A stretch of 64,000 bases of DNA. Origin: Macrococcus armenti. Its GTDB lineage: Bacteria > Bacillota > Bacilli > Staphylococcales > Staphylococcaceae. The position numbers were made by a program, and so were the translations under genes. Numbering within the stretch: position 1 is the first letter of the stretch; each line of letters opens with the position of its first letter. The stretch covers positions 1,240,001 through 1,304,000 of the forward strand of contig NZ_CP083608.1 of the NCBI RefSeq assembly GCF_020097135.1. The letters run 5' to 3'. This document shows positions 29,830 to 41,199 of this stretch, piece after piece. Below the pieces are notes generated by a model. The model did not search any database, was not told the origin of the DNA, and saw only the letters and a program-made list of their open reading frames with translations.

Positions 29830-29906
29830 GACTTTCTTTCCTTTAGTTCCTATCTCACGCGCATCAATGTGACAGACACCATCCTCATCATAAGCATGAA
29901 TGGCGT

Positions 29907-29950
29907 ATATAGAAAAAACCAGCAGAAATATCTGCTGGTTTTTTCTATAT
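29907..29950 (-). terminator. rsmE operon terminator
   Basis: A 20-bp perfect inverted repeat (core AAAAAACCAGCAGA / TCTGCTGGTTTTTT) with an AATA loop lies just after the rsmE stop. T runs on both strands make it bidirectional. It ends the hrcA-dnaK-rsmE transcript right at the edge of the toxin island. Confidence 0.93.
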
Positions 29951-29962
29951 TTATTATACACT

Positions 29963-30700
29963 TTAATTCAACTCAAAATGAAAACTCATTGATGACAATG
30001 CATAAAGCGGTGCCGTCTCTGCTCTTAATATACGAGGTCCGAGCCCTATTACTTTACTACCAAACTGAGCCACTTCCGCTTCACTCAGTCCACCTTCCGG
30101 ACCAAAGATTACACAAACTTTCTCACCTTGCTTCACATTTTTCAATGCTTCTGTAAAGCTCTTCATCTCACCAGACTTCGCTGTCTCTTCATACGCAATC
30201 AGCACATGATCAAATGCTTCAAGCTTTTGTACGAGTGCTTTTCCACTTTGAGCAAAGTCAATCGTAGGAACAATTTGTCTGTAACTCTGCTCAGCTGCTT
30301 CTTTAACGATCTTAGAAAATCTTTCTAATTTCTTCTGAAACTTCTTTTCGTCCACTTTAACGATTGTTCGCTCACTTACAAACGGGATAAACGCACTTGC
30401 GCCAAGTTCTGTCGCTTTCTGTATCATCCATTCATACTTATCGTTTTTAAGTAACCCACTCGCAATCGTTACAGATATAGGCATTTCCGTCTGTATATCG
30501 ATGTGTTCAATCGGTTTTACTGTAATTTCAGATTGTATATCAATAATCTCACAGATCATCGTATCATTCGTAAAGTTAATAATCACTTTATCGCCAATTT
30601 GCTGTCGCATGACGTTCTTTATATGATGCACATCATCTTTACTACTGATCTGATATGTTTGATTGAATGCACTCACTTCATCAAGAAAATAACGCTGCAT
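29963..30700 (-). CDS. rsmE: 16S rRNA (uracil(1498)-N(3))-methyltransferase RsmE
   Basis: A 245-residue SPOUT methyltransferase. The N-terminal PUA-like domain (1-70, MQRYFLDE, HHIKNVMR) binds RNA. The C-terminal trefoil knot has the SAM-binding FGPEGGLSEAEV and the final LGPRILRAETAPLYALS, both family hallmarks. The ATG at 30700 with AAAGAGG upstream is chosen; the gene begins 1-2 bases after prmA. It is the last gene of the heat-shock operon. Confidence 0.94.
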   Translation of the reverse strand: MQRYFLDEVSAFNQTYQISSKDDVHHIKNVMRQQIGDKVIINFTNDTMICEIIDIQSEITVKPIEHIDIQTEMPISVTIASGLLKNDKYEWMIQKATELGASAFIPFVSERTIVKVDEKKFQKKLERFSKIVKEAAEQSYRQIVPTIDFAQSGKALVQKLEAFDHVLIAYEETAKSGEMKSFTEALKNVKQGEKVCVIFGPEGGLSEAEVAQFGSKVIGLGPRILRAETAPLYALSSMSFHFELN

Positions 30701-30701
30701 A

Positions 30702-31637
30702 TTACGCCTCTTTTCTTGCTGCAATCGCAACCCATCCACTATCACGCATCACTTCGATAATCGTATACCCGACACGTTTTAAGTGGTCGATAATCATGTC
30801 TTCTTTTTCTTCGATAATACCTGATGTGATCAACAGTCCATTATCATTTAATAATGCATAACTATCATCAATCATCATATCCACGATATGCGCTAATATA
30901 TTCGCAAATATTACGTCGCGTTTTTCTGTCTCACCTTTAAGCAAGTTCCCAGGTTCTGCTTGTATCGCATCAAGGCAGTCGTTTTTCTCGAAGTTATCTT
31001 CTGCTACTTTCACTGCAACTGAATCTAAATCAAGTGCTTTAATTGGCTCAGCGCCTAATTTATGTGCTGCAATACTTAATATTCCTGAACCTGTACCGAC
31101 GTCAATTACTGATTGACCTTGTTTTACATACTTCTCGATTAATTTCAGACACATCGAAGTTGTCGCATGATCTCCCGTTCCAAATGCCATACCAGGATCC
31201 AGGTGTATCGCATGTTCATCGTCCTGCAGACCGTCATAGCTTTCCCAGCTCGGTACGATAACGAACTTGTCTGACACTTTAAAGGCATGGAAATGATTTT
31301 TCCATTCATTTGCCCAGTCTTCCTCCTGTACCGTATCCGTACTGAATTCAAGACGTGTAACTTCAACATCATTTAATGCGTGTACTTTTTCTTTAATTTG
31401 TTCAATGACAGACGCATTATAATCCAGCTCACTAAAGTAAACTTTAACGCGTACATCTTCTTCCGGGAAATCATCCGGATTTAATTCATAAATTTCTCCG
31501 AATGTTTCAATACGACCCTTTATAAGTTCCAGACTATCTTCAATCACGACACCATTCGCACCTACTTCATTTAGTATATCTGCAATAAACGGCTCAAGTT
31601 CATGATTGATCATCATCGTTATCTCTACGTAGTTCAT
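30702..31637 (-). CDS. prmA: Ribosomal protein L11 methyltransferase
   Basis: A 311-residue SAM methyltransferase that trimethylates L11. The N-terminal substrate-recognition domain (1-110) is followed by LDPGMAFGTGDHATTSMCL and the SAM loop VIDVGTGSGILSIAA near 175. FANILAHIV is the NPPY-equivalent family motif. It starts 2 bases after dnaJ. Confidence 0.94.
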   Translation of the reverse strand: MNYVEITMMINHELEPFIADILNEVGANGVVIEDSLELIKGRIETFGEIYELNPDDFPEEDVRVKVYFSELDYNASVIEQIKEKVHALNDVEVTRLEFSTDTVQEEDWANEWKNHFHAFKVSDKFVIVPSWESYDGLQDDEHAIHLDPGMAFGTGDHATTSMCLKLIEKYVKQGQSVIDVGTGSGILSIAAHKLGAEPIKALDLDSVAVKVAEDNFEKNDCLDAIQAEPGNLLKGETEKRDVIFANILAHIVDMMIDDSYALLNDNGLLITSGIIEEKEDMIIDHLKRVGYTIIEVMRDSGWVAIAARKEA

Positions 31638-31639
31638 CT

Positions 31640-32758
31640 TTATTCTCCTTTAAAGAAGCGTTTCGTTTTGTCGAAGAAGTTTGACGGTTGCTCCGTTATA
31701 TCATGTCCGTCGATTTCTGCAAATTCTCTTAATAACTCGGCTTGTCTATTCGTCATCTTCACTGGTGTCACGACTTTAACCGTTACATATTCATCACCAC
31801 GGCCGTAACCGTGCACGTTCTGAATTCCTTTTTCTTTCAGGCGGAATCGCTTACCTGTTTGTGTTCCAGCTGGTATCGTCAGTTTCACTTTTCCTTCAAG
31901 TGTTGGTACTTCTATTTCATCACCAAGTGCAGCTTGCGCAATTGAAAGTTCAAGCGTATAGAAGATATCTTCTCCAGAACGGTCAAAGTAGGCATGGTCC
32001 TGTACATTAAATACAACATATAAGTCACCAGCCGGTCCACCATTGATACCTGGTTCACCTTGCCCTGATAATCGAATTTGCTGACCTGTATCAACACCTG
32101 CCGGTACTTTTACATTGATCTTAACCGTTTTAATCATTCTGCCGGTACCACCACAATCTGAACATTTCTCTTCAAACTGCTTACCTGTACCGCCACAGTC
32201 CGGACATGTACGTTCTGTTCTCACGCGGCCGAATGGTGTATTCTGTTCAATATGAACGTTACCTCTTCCGCCACACGTTGAACATGTGTGTACTTTCGTT
32301 CCTGGTTTTGCACCATTCCCATCACATGTATCACATTCGACTTCTTTTTTCACTGAAATTTCTTTCTCAGCACCGAAGACCGCTTCTTCAAACGTTACAT
32401 TCATCTGATACTGCAGATCATTTCCCTGACGTGGTGCATTCGGATCACGGCGTGCACCGCCACCAAAGAATGAGCTGAATATATCTTCAAATCCACCGAA
32501 GCCACCAAAGTCCTGTCCACCGAAACCGGCACCTTGACCCATACCTGCATGACCAAACTGATCATATTGCGCTTTTTTCTGATCATCACTTAATACTTCA
32601 TATGCTTCAGCAATTTCTTTAAATTTATCTTCTGCGTCTGCTTCTTTATTAATATCAGGGTGATACTTCTTTGATAATTTCTTATATGCTCTTTTTATTT
32701 CGTCTTTAGAAGCACCTTTAGATAATCCAAGTACTTCATAATAATCCCTTTTCGCCAC
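31640..32758 (-). CDS. dnaJ: Chaperone protein DnaJ
   Basis: A 372-residue type I Hsp40. The J domain has HPD at about 32-34. A Gly/Phe-rich linker ([13 protein letters not shown]) follows. The zinc domain has four CxxCxGxG repeats ([32 protein letters not shown]), then two C-terminal substrate-binding beta domains. It stimulates DnaK ATPase and delivers substrates. A hairpin in the 104-base gap behind dnaK suggests partial termination or RNA processing between dnaK and dnaJ. Confidence 0.97.
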   Translation of the reverse strand: MAKRDYYEVLGLSKGASKDEIKRAYKKLSKKYHPDINKEADAEDKFKEIAEAYEVLSDDQKKAQYDQFGHAGMGQGAGFGGQDFGGFGGFEDIFSSFFGGGARRDPNAPRQGNDLQYQMNVTFEEAVFGAEKEISVKKEVECDTCDGNGAKPGTKVHTCSTCGGRGNVHIEQNTPFGRVRTERTCPDCGGTGKQFEEKCSDCGGTGRMIKTVKINVKVPAGVDTGQQIRLSGQGEPGINGGPAGDLYVVFNVQDHAYFDRSGEDIFYTLELSIAQAALGDEIEVPTLEGKVKLTIPAGTQTGKRFRLKEKGIQNVHGYGRGDEYVTVKVVTPVKMTNRQAELLREFAEIDGHDITEQPSNFFDKTKRFFKGE

Positions 32759-32815
32759 GTTTCATTCTCCCTTTCTTACTTCTTTATTACTATATCAATG
32801 TCTCGTACATTTTAA

Positions 32816-32852
32816 AAGAAAAAGCCAAAGCCAATAAATTGACTTTGACTTT
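32816..32852 (-). terminator. Hairpin between dnaK and dnaJ
   Basis: A 14-bp stem with G-U pairs (AAAGTCAAAGTCAA / TTGGCTTTGGCTTT on the minus strand) is followed by a T-rich tract. It is likely a terminator that tunes dnaJ-prmA-rsmE expression relative to dnaK. Confidence 0.7.
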
Positions 32853-32862
32853 AAAAGATTGC

Positions 32863-34707
<1,845 letters not shown>

Positions 34708-34743
34708 TTAATTTAAAATTTAATAATGTATAAACGTTAAATA

Positions 34744-35349
34744 TTATTCGTTTACTTTAACCATTGATGGTCTCAGTACACGTTCCTTTAACTTATACCC
34801 CTTCTGTAATTCTTCAAGTACGATACCTGAATCTTTACTTGAATCACTATCCTGCATCACAGCCTGATGTAAATTCGGGTCAAATGGCGCGTCTAGTGCT
34901 TCAATTACTTCTAAGCCATTTTCTTTAAGTGAATGTAATAGACTCTCATAAATCATCTCCACACCTTTGTGTAACGATTTAAACTCATCTGATTCACCTT
35001 GCTGTGCTAATGCACGTTCAATATTATCAATTGCCGGTAATATATCACGTAATACGCTCTGTGCACGGTATGTTCTTTCAGTATCTAATTCCTGACGCGT
35101 GCGCTTCTTATAGTTCTCAAACTCTGCATACAGTCTTAAATATTTCTCTTCTGACTGTTCAAGCTTAGCTTCAAGCTCAGCAACAGGATCATTTTCATCT
35201 TCTACTGGCGCTTCGCTTACAACTGATTCATCTGTAGACTCAGTCGTAGTTTCAGTTGACTCATCTACATTTGTTTCAGTCGTTTCATTATTTTCTGTTT
35301 CTGTGATGTTCTCGTCTTTCATTACATCCTGCTTGTTCTCTTCTGACAA
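34744..35349 (-). CDS. grpE: Nucleotide exchange factor GrpE
   Basis: A 201-residue DnaK cofactor that releases ADP. The first ~60 residues are an acidic, Thr/Glu-rich disordered leader. A long coiled coil (about 62-110, [27 protein letters not shown]) follows, then the C-terminal beta domain with VLRPSMVKV. It sits 2 bases after hrcA. Confidence 0.96.
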   Translation of the reverse strand: MSEENKQDVMKDENITETENNETTETNVDESTETTTESTDESVVSEAPVEDENDPVAELEAKLEQSEEKYLRLYAEFENYKKRTRQELDTERTYRAQSVLRDILPAIDNIERALAQQGESDEFKSLHKGVEMIYESLLHSLKENGLEVIEALDAPFDPNLHQAVMQDSDSSKDSGIVLEELQKGYKLKERVLRPSMVKVNE

Positions 35350-35351
35350 AT

Positions 35352-36305
35352 CTAGTCCTCCTTAAACATTCGATGTAAATTCGATAATTTATTAAATATA
35401 TCACGGTAACTCATTTGAGTTGGCCCGATGATTGAAATGTTACCATTCATATTATGCATATGAATCGGTGTCGTTACAATTGATATCCCTTGTAAATTCT
35501 GATTAATTTCCTGACCTAATATCACTTCAATCTGGTTGGATTGTTTTCTTTCGATTAAATCAGGCAATATATTAGAATCGATAAGTTTCAGCGTCTCCCT
35601 TACTGCATCTAAATTATCAGAGTCCATAATTTCATATAAATACTCACGACCTTCAAAAAATACTGCGTTCGTATTCGTCGTTGCTTTCTTAATTATCTCT
35701 GACTTTATATGTGATAAAGGAAGTTGCTTTATCGATGGATATCCTTCATGATGTAAATTGGACTTATTAATTGATGCCAAATTTGCATTCAAAAAATTAT
35801 TCATCTTCTCAATTTCAAGTCTCGTTAAACGTACCTGCCATGAAATTTGCTGATGTTCAACATTTCCGTTTTCATATACAATAATTAACACGAGTTTTGT
35901 CGGTGTTAAATACGTTAAATGAATTTGGGAAATAGACTTCATATCGATTTGAGATGTTGTTGCAATAGACAAATGTCTCGTATCTCTTGCGATTTGTTGT
36001 GCAAGTCTTCTGAAGTCGAGCGCATCACTATTATTGATATCAAAATTCGGTTCATATGGGAATTCTTCCTGCAGTGCTTCAACATAAAATTTATAACCTG
36101 CTTCTGATGGAATTCGTCCTGAAGATGTATGCATCTTCTCTATTAAACCGAAATCTTCTAAACGTTTCATCTCTGCACGAATCGTTGCAGGACTCACATT
36201 AAAGTGATGATCGTCAATCAACTTCTTAGATCCTATAGGCGTTCCACTATCAACAAAATCCTCAACAATTACGTTCAACAAATGTAATTGTCTATCTGTT
36301 AGCAT
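35352..36305 (-). CDS. hrcA: Heat-inducible transcription repressor HrcA
   Basis: A 317-residue repressor with an N-terminal winged helix (1-75: [19 protein letters not shown] is the recognition region) and a GAF-like core. It binds the CIRCE operator just upstream of its own gene, so the operon is autoregulated and tuned by GroEL. SD GAGGTG precedes the ATG. Confidence 0.96.
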   Translation of the reverse strand: MLTDRQLHLLNVIVEDFVDSGTPIGSKKLIDDHHFNVSPATIRAEMKRLEDFGLIEKMHTSSGRIPSEAGYKFYVEALQEEFPYEPNFDINNSDALDFRRLAQQIARDTRHLSIATTSQIDMKSISQIHLTYLTPTKLVLIIVYENGNVEHQQISWQVRLTRLEIEKMNNFLNANLASINKSNLHHEGYPSIKQLPLSHIKSEIIKKATTNTNAVFFEGREYLYEIMDSDNLDAVRETLKLIDSNILPDLIERKQSNQIEVILGQEINQNLQGISIVTTPIHMHNMNGNISIIGPTQMSYRDIFNKLSNLHRMFKED

Positions 36306-36316
36306 ATTTCACCTCG

Positions 36317-36343
36317 TTAGCACTCTATCACCTCAAGTGCTAA
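36317..36343 (-). promoter_or_regulatory. CIRCE operator (HrcA binding site)
   Basis: TTAGCACTC, 9 bases, then AAGTGCTAA: the classical 9-9-9 inverted repeat with one mismatch (A for G at the first base of the right arm). It lies between the promoter and hrcA. Confidence 0.97.
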
Positions 36344-36347
36344 TACT

Positions 36348-36376
36348 AATTTATCAAATTGGTCAAAGTATGTCAA
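36348..36376 (-). promoter_or_regulatory. SigA promoter of the hrcA-dnaK operon
   Basis: A -35 TTGACA (36371-36376), 17-base spacer, and -10 TAAATT (36348-36353) sit directly upstream of CIRCE. Confidence 0.8.
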
Positions 36377-36403
36377 CATTAACACTCACAAATATAAAAA
36401 AAT

Positions 36404-36437
36404 AAGTTTCTACTTACTAAACAGTAAGCAGAAACTT
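36404..36437 (-). terminator. hemW terminator
   Basis: A 14-bp stem with one mismatch (AAGTTTCTGCTTAC / GTAAGTAGAAACTT) and a following T tract on the minus strand. The left arm overlaps the end of the hemW coding region. Confidence 0.88.
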
Positions 36438-37532
36438 CTCAAAAACATCATTCCCACGCATTCTACCGAGAGGTGACAATGAAACATGTTCTTCTGTTTC
36501 AATCAAATATCCTTCATTAACGAGCGATGTCGTTACATCCCCAAATACATCATGATATGACTTTCCGTATCGGCACAAAAATTCATGTTTACTTATTCCA
36601 TCATTCATCCTTAAACCTAAAAACATAAACTCTTCCATCGATGCATCAAGTGACACGGGTATACGCTCTTTAACTGCACTTCCGCTATGCATCGCTTTAA
36701 TATAATGTGGCACCGGTGCGATATTATAATATCTGACACCATCAATATAACCATGACTCCCTGCACCTGCTCCATAGTATTCTTTGTTCTGCCAGTACAC
36801 TTTGTTATGAACCGATTCATGCTGTCCTTTTGCAAAGTTCGAAATTTCATACTGATGGAAGCCGTGTTTACTTAATGTCGTCATCGTGATGTTGTACATT
36901 TCAGCTGCCAATTGTTCATCCGGCAGCTGCAGCATTCCTTTTTTGTACATATTATAAAACTGCGTCTTCGGTTCTAATATTAAAGAATAGCTTGATATGT
37001 GCTGAATATTGAGTGACGTCGCAAGTTCTAAATCCCGTTTACATTGTTCGATCGTTTGTGTTGGTAAATGGTACATCAAGTCAATACTAATCGATTCAAT
37101 CCCTAGTTCGTTTGCATCATTTACCGCGTTAAATATATCTTGTTGCTTATGCGTTCTACCGAGCGACTTTAAAAGTTCATTATCAAATGTCTGTACACCG
37201 AGTGATAGACGATTAACACCGTAGCGTTTCATCAATGCAATCTTTTCGCGTGTTAATTCGTCAGGGTTTGCTTCTACCGTAAATTCATCATGAATCGTAA
37301 ACGTCTGCTCTATATAGTCCAGCAAGCGTTCTAGCTGCGTTTCATTCAGTGCTGTTGGCGTGCCCCCACCGATAAATACTGTTAACAATTTCTTATCTTT
37401 AATAAGTGATAGCTCTTTTATTAAACAATCAATATATTCATCTACAGGCTGATTTTTAATGAGGAACTTATTAAAATCACAATACGTGCATATACGATTA
37501 CAAAACGGAATATGAATATATAAACTTCTCAT
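36417..37532 (-). CDS. hemW: Radical SAM protein HemW (haem chaperone, coproporphyrinogen III oxidase-like)
   Basis: A 371-residue radical-SAM protein. The cluster motif is CNRICTYCDF near 10-19, followed by the GGGTPTAL SAM-binding glycines and the SLGVQTF stretch. A C-terminal HemW-type domain spans about 290-371. Despite older names it is thought to insert haem into proteins rather than oxidise coproporphyrinogen. It follows lepA as in other Firmicutes. Confidence 0.92.
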   Translation of the reverse strand: MRSLYIHIPFCNRICTYCDFNKFLIKNQPVDEYIDCLIKELSLIKDKKLLTVFIGGGTPTALNETQLERLLDYIEQTFTIHDEFTVEANPDELTREKIALMKRYGVNRLSLGVQTFDNELLKSLGRTHKQQDIFNAVNDANELGIESISIDLMYHLPTQTIEQCKRDLELATSLNIQHISSYSLILEPKTQFYNMYKKGMLQLPDEQLAAEMYNITMTTLSKHGFHQYEISNFAKGQHESVHNKVYWQNKEYYGAGAGSHGYIDGVRYYNIAPVPHYIKAMHSGSAVKERIPVSLDASMEEFMFLGLRMNDGISKHEFLCRYGKSYHDVFGDVTTSLVNEGYLIETEEHVSLSPLGRMRGNDVFEKFLLTV

Positions 37533-37549
37533 TATGCCTCCTAACGAAT

Positions 37550-37573
37550 AAAGACATGGTTGCCCATGTCTTT
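37550..37573 (-). terminator. lepA terminator
   Basis: A 10-bp stem (AAAGACATGG / CCATGTCTTT) with a four-base loop immediately follows the lepA stop, with a short T-rich tail. Confidence 0.75.
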
Positions 37574-39395
37574 ATTCTTCGTCCATCTTCAGTACCGCTA
37601 AAAATGCATCTTGCGGAATCTCTACAGATCCTACTGCTTTCATCTTCGCTTTACCCGCTTTTTGTTTTTCAAGTAATTTACGTTTACGGCTGATATCCCC
37701 ACCGTAACACTTCGCTAGTACGTTTTTACCAATTGATTTAATGTTTGTACGCGCAATAATCTTCTGACCGATTGCTGCTTGTACCGGCACTTCGAACTGT
37801 TGTCTTGGAATTAACGTTTTTAATTTCTCAACGATTACTTTACCACGCTCATATGCAAAGTCTCTATGAACAATAAAGCTTAACGCATCGACTGTTTCGC
37901 CATTTAATAATATGTCCATCTTAACAAGTTTACTTTCCTGGTAACCGATAAGTTCATAATCAAATGAAGCATAACCTTTCGTACTCGATTTCAGCTGATC
38001 GAAGAAATCAAACACAACTTCTGAAAGCGGCACTTCATAAATAATATTTACACGAATATCATCTAAGTAGTCCATCGTCTGGAAGTTACCACGTTTTTTC
38101 TGACAAAGCTCCATTACAGCGCCAACATAATCATTCGGCACCATAATACTCGCTTTAACATATGGTTCATAAATTTTATCAATCTTTTGAGGATCCGGCA
38201 TTTTAGACGGATTATCCACCACAACTTCGCTACCATCTGTCATTTCACATTTGTATATAACGCTTGGCGCAGTCGCAATTAATTCAATACCGAATTCACG
38301 TTCAATACGTTCCTGGATAATTTCCATGTGCAGTAATCCTAAGAAGCCGACACGGAAACCAAATCCTAACGCCTGAGACGTTTCAGGTTCGAATTCAAGC
38401 GATGCATCGTTTAACTGAAGTTTTTCAAGTGCTTCACGTAGGTCATTATATTTACCAGTATCTATCGGATAAACACCACAGAATACCATCGGATTCATCT
38501 TCTTATAACCTTGAAGTGGTTCTGGTGCAGGATTATTCGCATGCGTTATTGTATCCCCGACACGTGAGTCTCCTACATTTTTAATCGACGCAGTAATATA
38601 ACCTACGTCACCAACCGTTAACTCTTCAATCGGCATTTGTTTCGGCGTATTAATACCGACTTCAACAACTTCAAATTCTTTCCCAGTAGCCATCATCTTA
38701 ATTTTATCGCCGGCTTTAACTGTACCGTCAATAATTCTGATAGATGAAATAACACCGCGATAAGCGTCAAATGCACTATCAAAAATTAAAGCTTTAAGCG
38801 GTGCTTCAGGATCTCCCATTGGAGGCGGTACGAGTTCTACAATCTGCTCTAGTATATCTTCAATACCAATATTTGCTTTCGCACTTGCAAGAACCGCATC
38901 ACTCGCATCTAAACCGATAACATCCTCAATCTCCTGACGTACACGCTCAGGTTCAGCTGCTGGTAAATCAATTTTATTGATGACTGGTAATAATTCTAAT
39001 TCGTTATCTAACGCTAAATAAACGTTTGCAAGCGTTTGAGCTTCGATACCCTGCGCTGCATCAACGACAAGAATCGCACCTTCACAAGCTGCTAAACTAC
39101 GTGATACTTCATAAGTGAAGTCGACGTGTCCCGGTGTGTCAATTAAATGAAAGATATATGTTTCGCCATCTTTCGCTGTATAATTCAATTGTACTGCATT
39201 TAATTTAATCGTAATGCCGCGCTCACGCTCAAGATCCATTGAATCAAGAAGCTGTGCTTTCATCTCACGCGTTGCAACAGATTTTGTATTCTCTAAAATT
39301 CTATCCGCCAAAGTCGACTTCCCATGGTCGATGTGGGCAATAATCGAAAAGTTTCTAATTCGTTCCTGACGCTTTAAACGTTGCTCATTATTCAT
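37572..39395 (-). CDS. lepA: Elongation factor 4 (LepA)
   Basis: A 607-residue translational GTPase. G1 is [11 protein letters not shown]3 DTPGHVDF and G4 NKIDLP. The EF-G-like domains follow, and the LepA-specific C-terminal domain ends in [20 protein letters not shown]. It is implicated in back-translocation or 30S assembly under stress. It is divergent from rpsT. Confidence 0.97.
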   Translation of the reverse strand: MNNEQRLKRQERIRNFSIIAHIDHGKSTLADRILENTKSVATREMKAQLLDSMDLERERGITIKLNAVQLNYTAKDGETYIFHLIDTPGHVDFTYEVSRSLAACEGAILVVDAAQGIEAQTLANVYLALDNELELLPVINKIDLPAAEPERVRQEIEDVIGLDASDAVLASAKANIGIEDILEQIVELVPPPMGDPEAPLKALIFDSAFDAYRGVISSIRIIDGTVKAGDKIKMMATGKEFEVVEVGINTPKQMPIEELTVGDVGYITASIKNVGDSRVGDTITHANNPAPEPLQGYKKMNPMVFCGVYPIDTGKYNDLREALEKLQLNDASLEFEPETSQALGFGFRVGFLGLLHMEIIQERIEREFGIELIATAPSVIYKCEMTDGSEVVVDNPSKMPDPQKIDKIYEPYVKASIMVPNDYVGAVMELCQKKRGNFQTMDYLDDIRVNIIYEVPLSEVVFDFFDQLKSSTKGYASFDYELIGYQESKLVKMDILLNGETVDALSFIVHRDFAYERGKVIVEKLKTLIPRQQFEVPVQAAIGQKIIARTNIKSIGKNVLAKCYGGDISRKRKLLEKQKAGKAKMKAVGSVEIPQDAFLAVLKMDEE

Positions 39396-39482
39396 AGTTA
39401 TTGTCCAACTTTCTTAAATTGTTCGTATATTTGATTATAACAACTAAATGTAAGTGTATCAATTAGTTTTGAAAAAATAAGA

Positions 39483-39511
39483 TTGCATATAACGGCTGTA
39501 TTTGATAAAAT
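39483..39511 (+). promoter_or_regulatory. Promoter of rpsT
   Basis: A -35 TTGCAT (39483-39488), 17-base spacer and -10 TAAAAT (39506-39511), about 65 bases before the rpsT start. Confidence 0.65.
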
Positions 39512-39576
39512 ATTTCTTGTTGCAATCAAATTTATAATTTAATGCAAGTGCAAGACATTTTTAGGAGGTGAAATTT

Positions 39577-39825
39577 ATGCCAAACATCAAATCTGCAATT
39601 AAACGTGTTACTACAAGTAACAAAGCGCACGATGCTAACATTTCTCAAATGAATGATATGCGTACAGCTGTGAAAAACGCTAAAGCGGCAATTGAAAACA
39701 ACGCTGACAATAAATCAGAATTAGTACAAGTAGCTGTTAAAAAGATTGATAAAGCTGCGAAAAGCAACTTAATTCATTCTAACAAAGCTGACCGTTTAAA
39801 ATCACAAATCATGAAAAATAAATAA
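39577..39825 (+). CDS. rpsT: 30S ribosomal protein bS20
   Basis: An 82-residue, lysine/alanine-rich helical protein starting MPNIKSAIKRV and ending in KADRLKSQIMKNK. It binds 16S rRNA early in 30S assembly. AGGAGGTG lies 6-8 bases before the ATG at 39577. The upstream in-frame GTG is part of that ribosome-binding site, so it is rejected. Confidence 0.97.
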   Translation: MPNIKSAIKRVTTSNKAHDANISQMNDMRTAVKNAKAAIENNADNKSELVQVAVKKIDKAAKSNLIHSNKADRLKSQIMKNK

Positions 39826-39865
39826 AAGGTCGTGACTCGAGCGTTTAGGTACGAGTAAAATCACG

Positions 39866-39908
39866 AAAAAGAATGCAGGAAATGGTTTTTATTTCTTGCA
39901 TTCTTTTT
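39866..39908 (+). terminator. rpsT terminator
   Basis: An 18-bp stem (AAAAAGAATGCAGGAAAT / ATTTCTTGCATTCTTTTT, one G-U pair) with a 7-base loop and a T run. A smaller hairpin (TCGTGACTCG ... CGAG ... TCACGA) precedes it at about 39830-39865. It also faces the convergent holA. Confidence 0.9.
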
Positions 39909-39932
39909 GATTTTATTTGTAACTACCTCTTT

Positions 39933-40901
39933 TTATACTTTCAATATAAACAATTCCAGTATTAATACTTTATCCATATAAGATGATTTCAGTTCGTAAT
40001 CCGCTTCTGCACATGCATCGATGACTTCTAATAAATGTTTCAGCGGAATTTGACGCACTTTACGCATAGAAAGTTTTACGCGATAAGGATGTACTTTTAC
40101 TTCACGTGCTATCTGCTGTTCTGAATATCCTTTTTCAGCTAATATCTTCACTTGATAGTAAAGTCTGTACTGACTCGTAATCAATGCAAGCAGTTTAATC
40201 GGTTCTTCTTTCATATGAATTAAATCTTTCAGTAAATGTATCGCTTCTGTCTTCTTCCCTGTCGTTATATAGTCGGTTAACAAAAATACATTTTGCTCAA
40301 GACTCCGACTGACAACTTGAGATACATCACTTTTCGTAATTACTGGTGTATCACCGCTATAGAGTACGAGCTTATCCAGTTCTTTCATAACAGCGCTATA
40401 ATCAATCCCCGTTAATCCGATCATTTCATTAAGCGCATCTTCTTTAATATCTTTGAAATTTTCATTTAATGTCGTCTTTATAACTTGTTTCATCCCTTGT
40501 TCGTCTAACGGTTCTATCTTTCTTACATCATGATTTGCTTTAATTTTTTTGACGATTTTTTTTCGTTCATCAAGTTTATCTGAATAAACAGTAAAAATAA
40601 CGTAGTTCGGACCTTCAAAACCTTCAATAAACTTTAATATTTCATCGATATTAATATCAAAAGTCGTTTTTACTTTTTCTCCTGTAAACACAAATGCATT
40701 ATGGATGACAATTGCTTTCGCATCGGAAAGAAACGGAATCGTCATCGCATCTTCTTTCATAGTTTCAAAAGGGATCTCTTTCATGTCATACTGACTGAAA
40801 TTAAACTCATCCCGATTCCCGATTAATTTCGCTAACAATTTATCTGTTTCTGCTTCAACTAAAGGTTTCGTACTTCCATGTATTAAATAAATATAGCGCA
40901 T
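39933..40901 (-). CDS. holA: DNA polymerase III subunit delta
   Basis: A 322-residue clamp-loader subunit that opens the beta sliding clamp. The N-terminal AAA+-like fold (YLIHGSTKPLVEAE, IVIHNAFVFTG) and C-terminal collar domain (LYYQVKILAEKGYSEQQIAREVKVHPYRV region) match family layout, with no functional Walker A as expected. It is adjacent to yqzM and comEC as in Bacillus. Confidence 0.93.
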   Translation of the reverse strand: MRYIYLIHGSTKPLVEAETDKLLAKLIGNRDEFNFSQYDMKEIPFETMKEDAMTIPFLSDAKAIVIHNAFVFTGEKVKTTFDINIDEILKFIEGFEGPNYVIFTVYSDKLDERKKIVKKIKANHDVRKIEPLDEQGMKQVIKTTLNENFKDIKEDALNEMIGLTGIDYSAVMKELDKLVLYSGDTPVITKSDVSQVVSRSLEQNVFLLTDYITTGKKTEAIHLLKDLIHMKEEPIKLLALITSQYRLYYQVKILAEKGYSEQQIAREVKVHPYRVKLSMRKVRQIPLKHLLEVIDACAEADYELKSSYMDKVLILELFILKV

Positions 40902-40996
40902 TGTATACTCCTTAATATAAAAATCTCTATTTCATTATAGCTTTTTTTGTCTCGTTATCATATACTTAAATAGATACATTAGGAGGTTGAGAAATT

Positions 40997-41131
40997 ATGA
41001 ATCAATTCGAAAAAAATGTTCAATCAAAAAACAATGATGTTCAAGATTCTGGTTATGCATTCTTATTTGCATTCGGTGGATTTGCTACAATCTACATCAT
41101 CGCTCAAATCTTTGACCTGATTGCAAAATAA
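40997..41131 (+). CDS. yqzM: YqzM-family small membrane protein
   Basis: A 44-residue protein: a hydrophilic N-terminus (MNQFEKNVQSKNNDV) and one transmembrane helix (about 20-42, ending DLIAK). AGGAGG lies 10-11 bases before the ATG. It is the short gene found between holA and comEC in Bacillus, where it is called yqzM. Its function is unknown. A terminator follows. Confidence 0.85.
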   Translation: MNQFEKNVQSKNNDVQDSGYAFLFAFGGFATIYIIAQIFDLIAK

Positions 41132-41164
41132 TGTACTTTCGTTATGTAATCATTACATAACTTG

Positions 41165-41199
41165 AACCCGAATGACAGTTATTCTGTCATTCGGGTTTT
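41165..41199 (+). terminator. yqzM terminator
   Basis: A 14-bp stem (AACCCGAATGACAG / CTGTCATTCGGGTT) with a TTATT loop and a TTTT tail. It stands between yqzM and the convergent comEC. Confidence 0.9.

Noticed and set aside
29907-29950. 20-bp inverted repeat as an insertion-sequence end
   Set aside because: Its position after rsmE, small AATA loop and T tails fit a terminator. No matching repeat was seen at the other island boundary and there is no transposase.
29830-29961. Longer toxin start (GTG at 29961) adding 44 residues
   Set aside because: It would translate through the rsmE terminator stem (KNQQIFLLVFSIY is just the hairpin in frame) and has no good SD. Only the part from about 29900 on resembles toxin sequence.
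32150-32350. Repeated Cys/Gly motif blocks as DNA repeats
   Set aside because: These are the four CxxCxGxG zinc-finger repeats of DnaJ.
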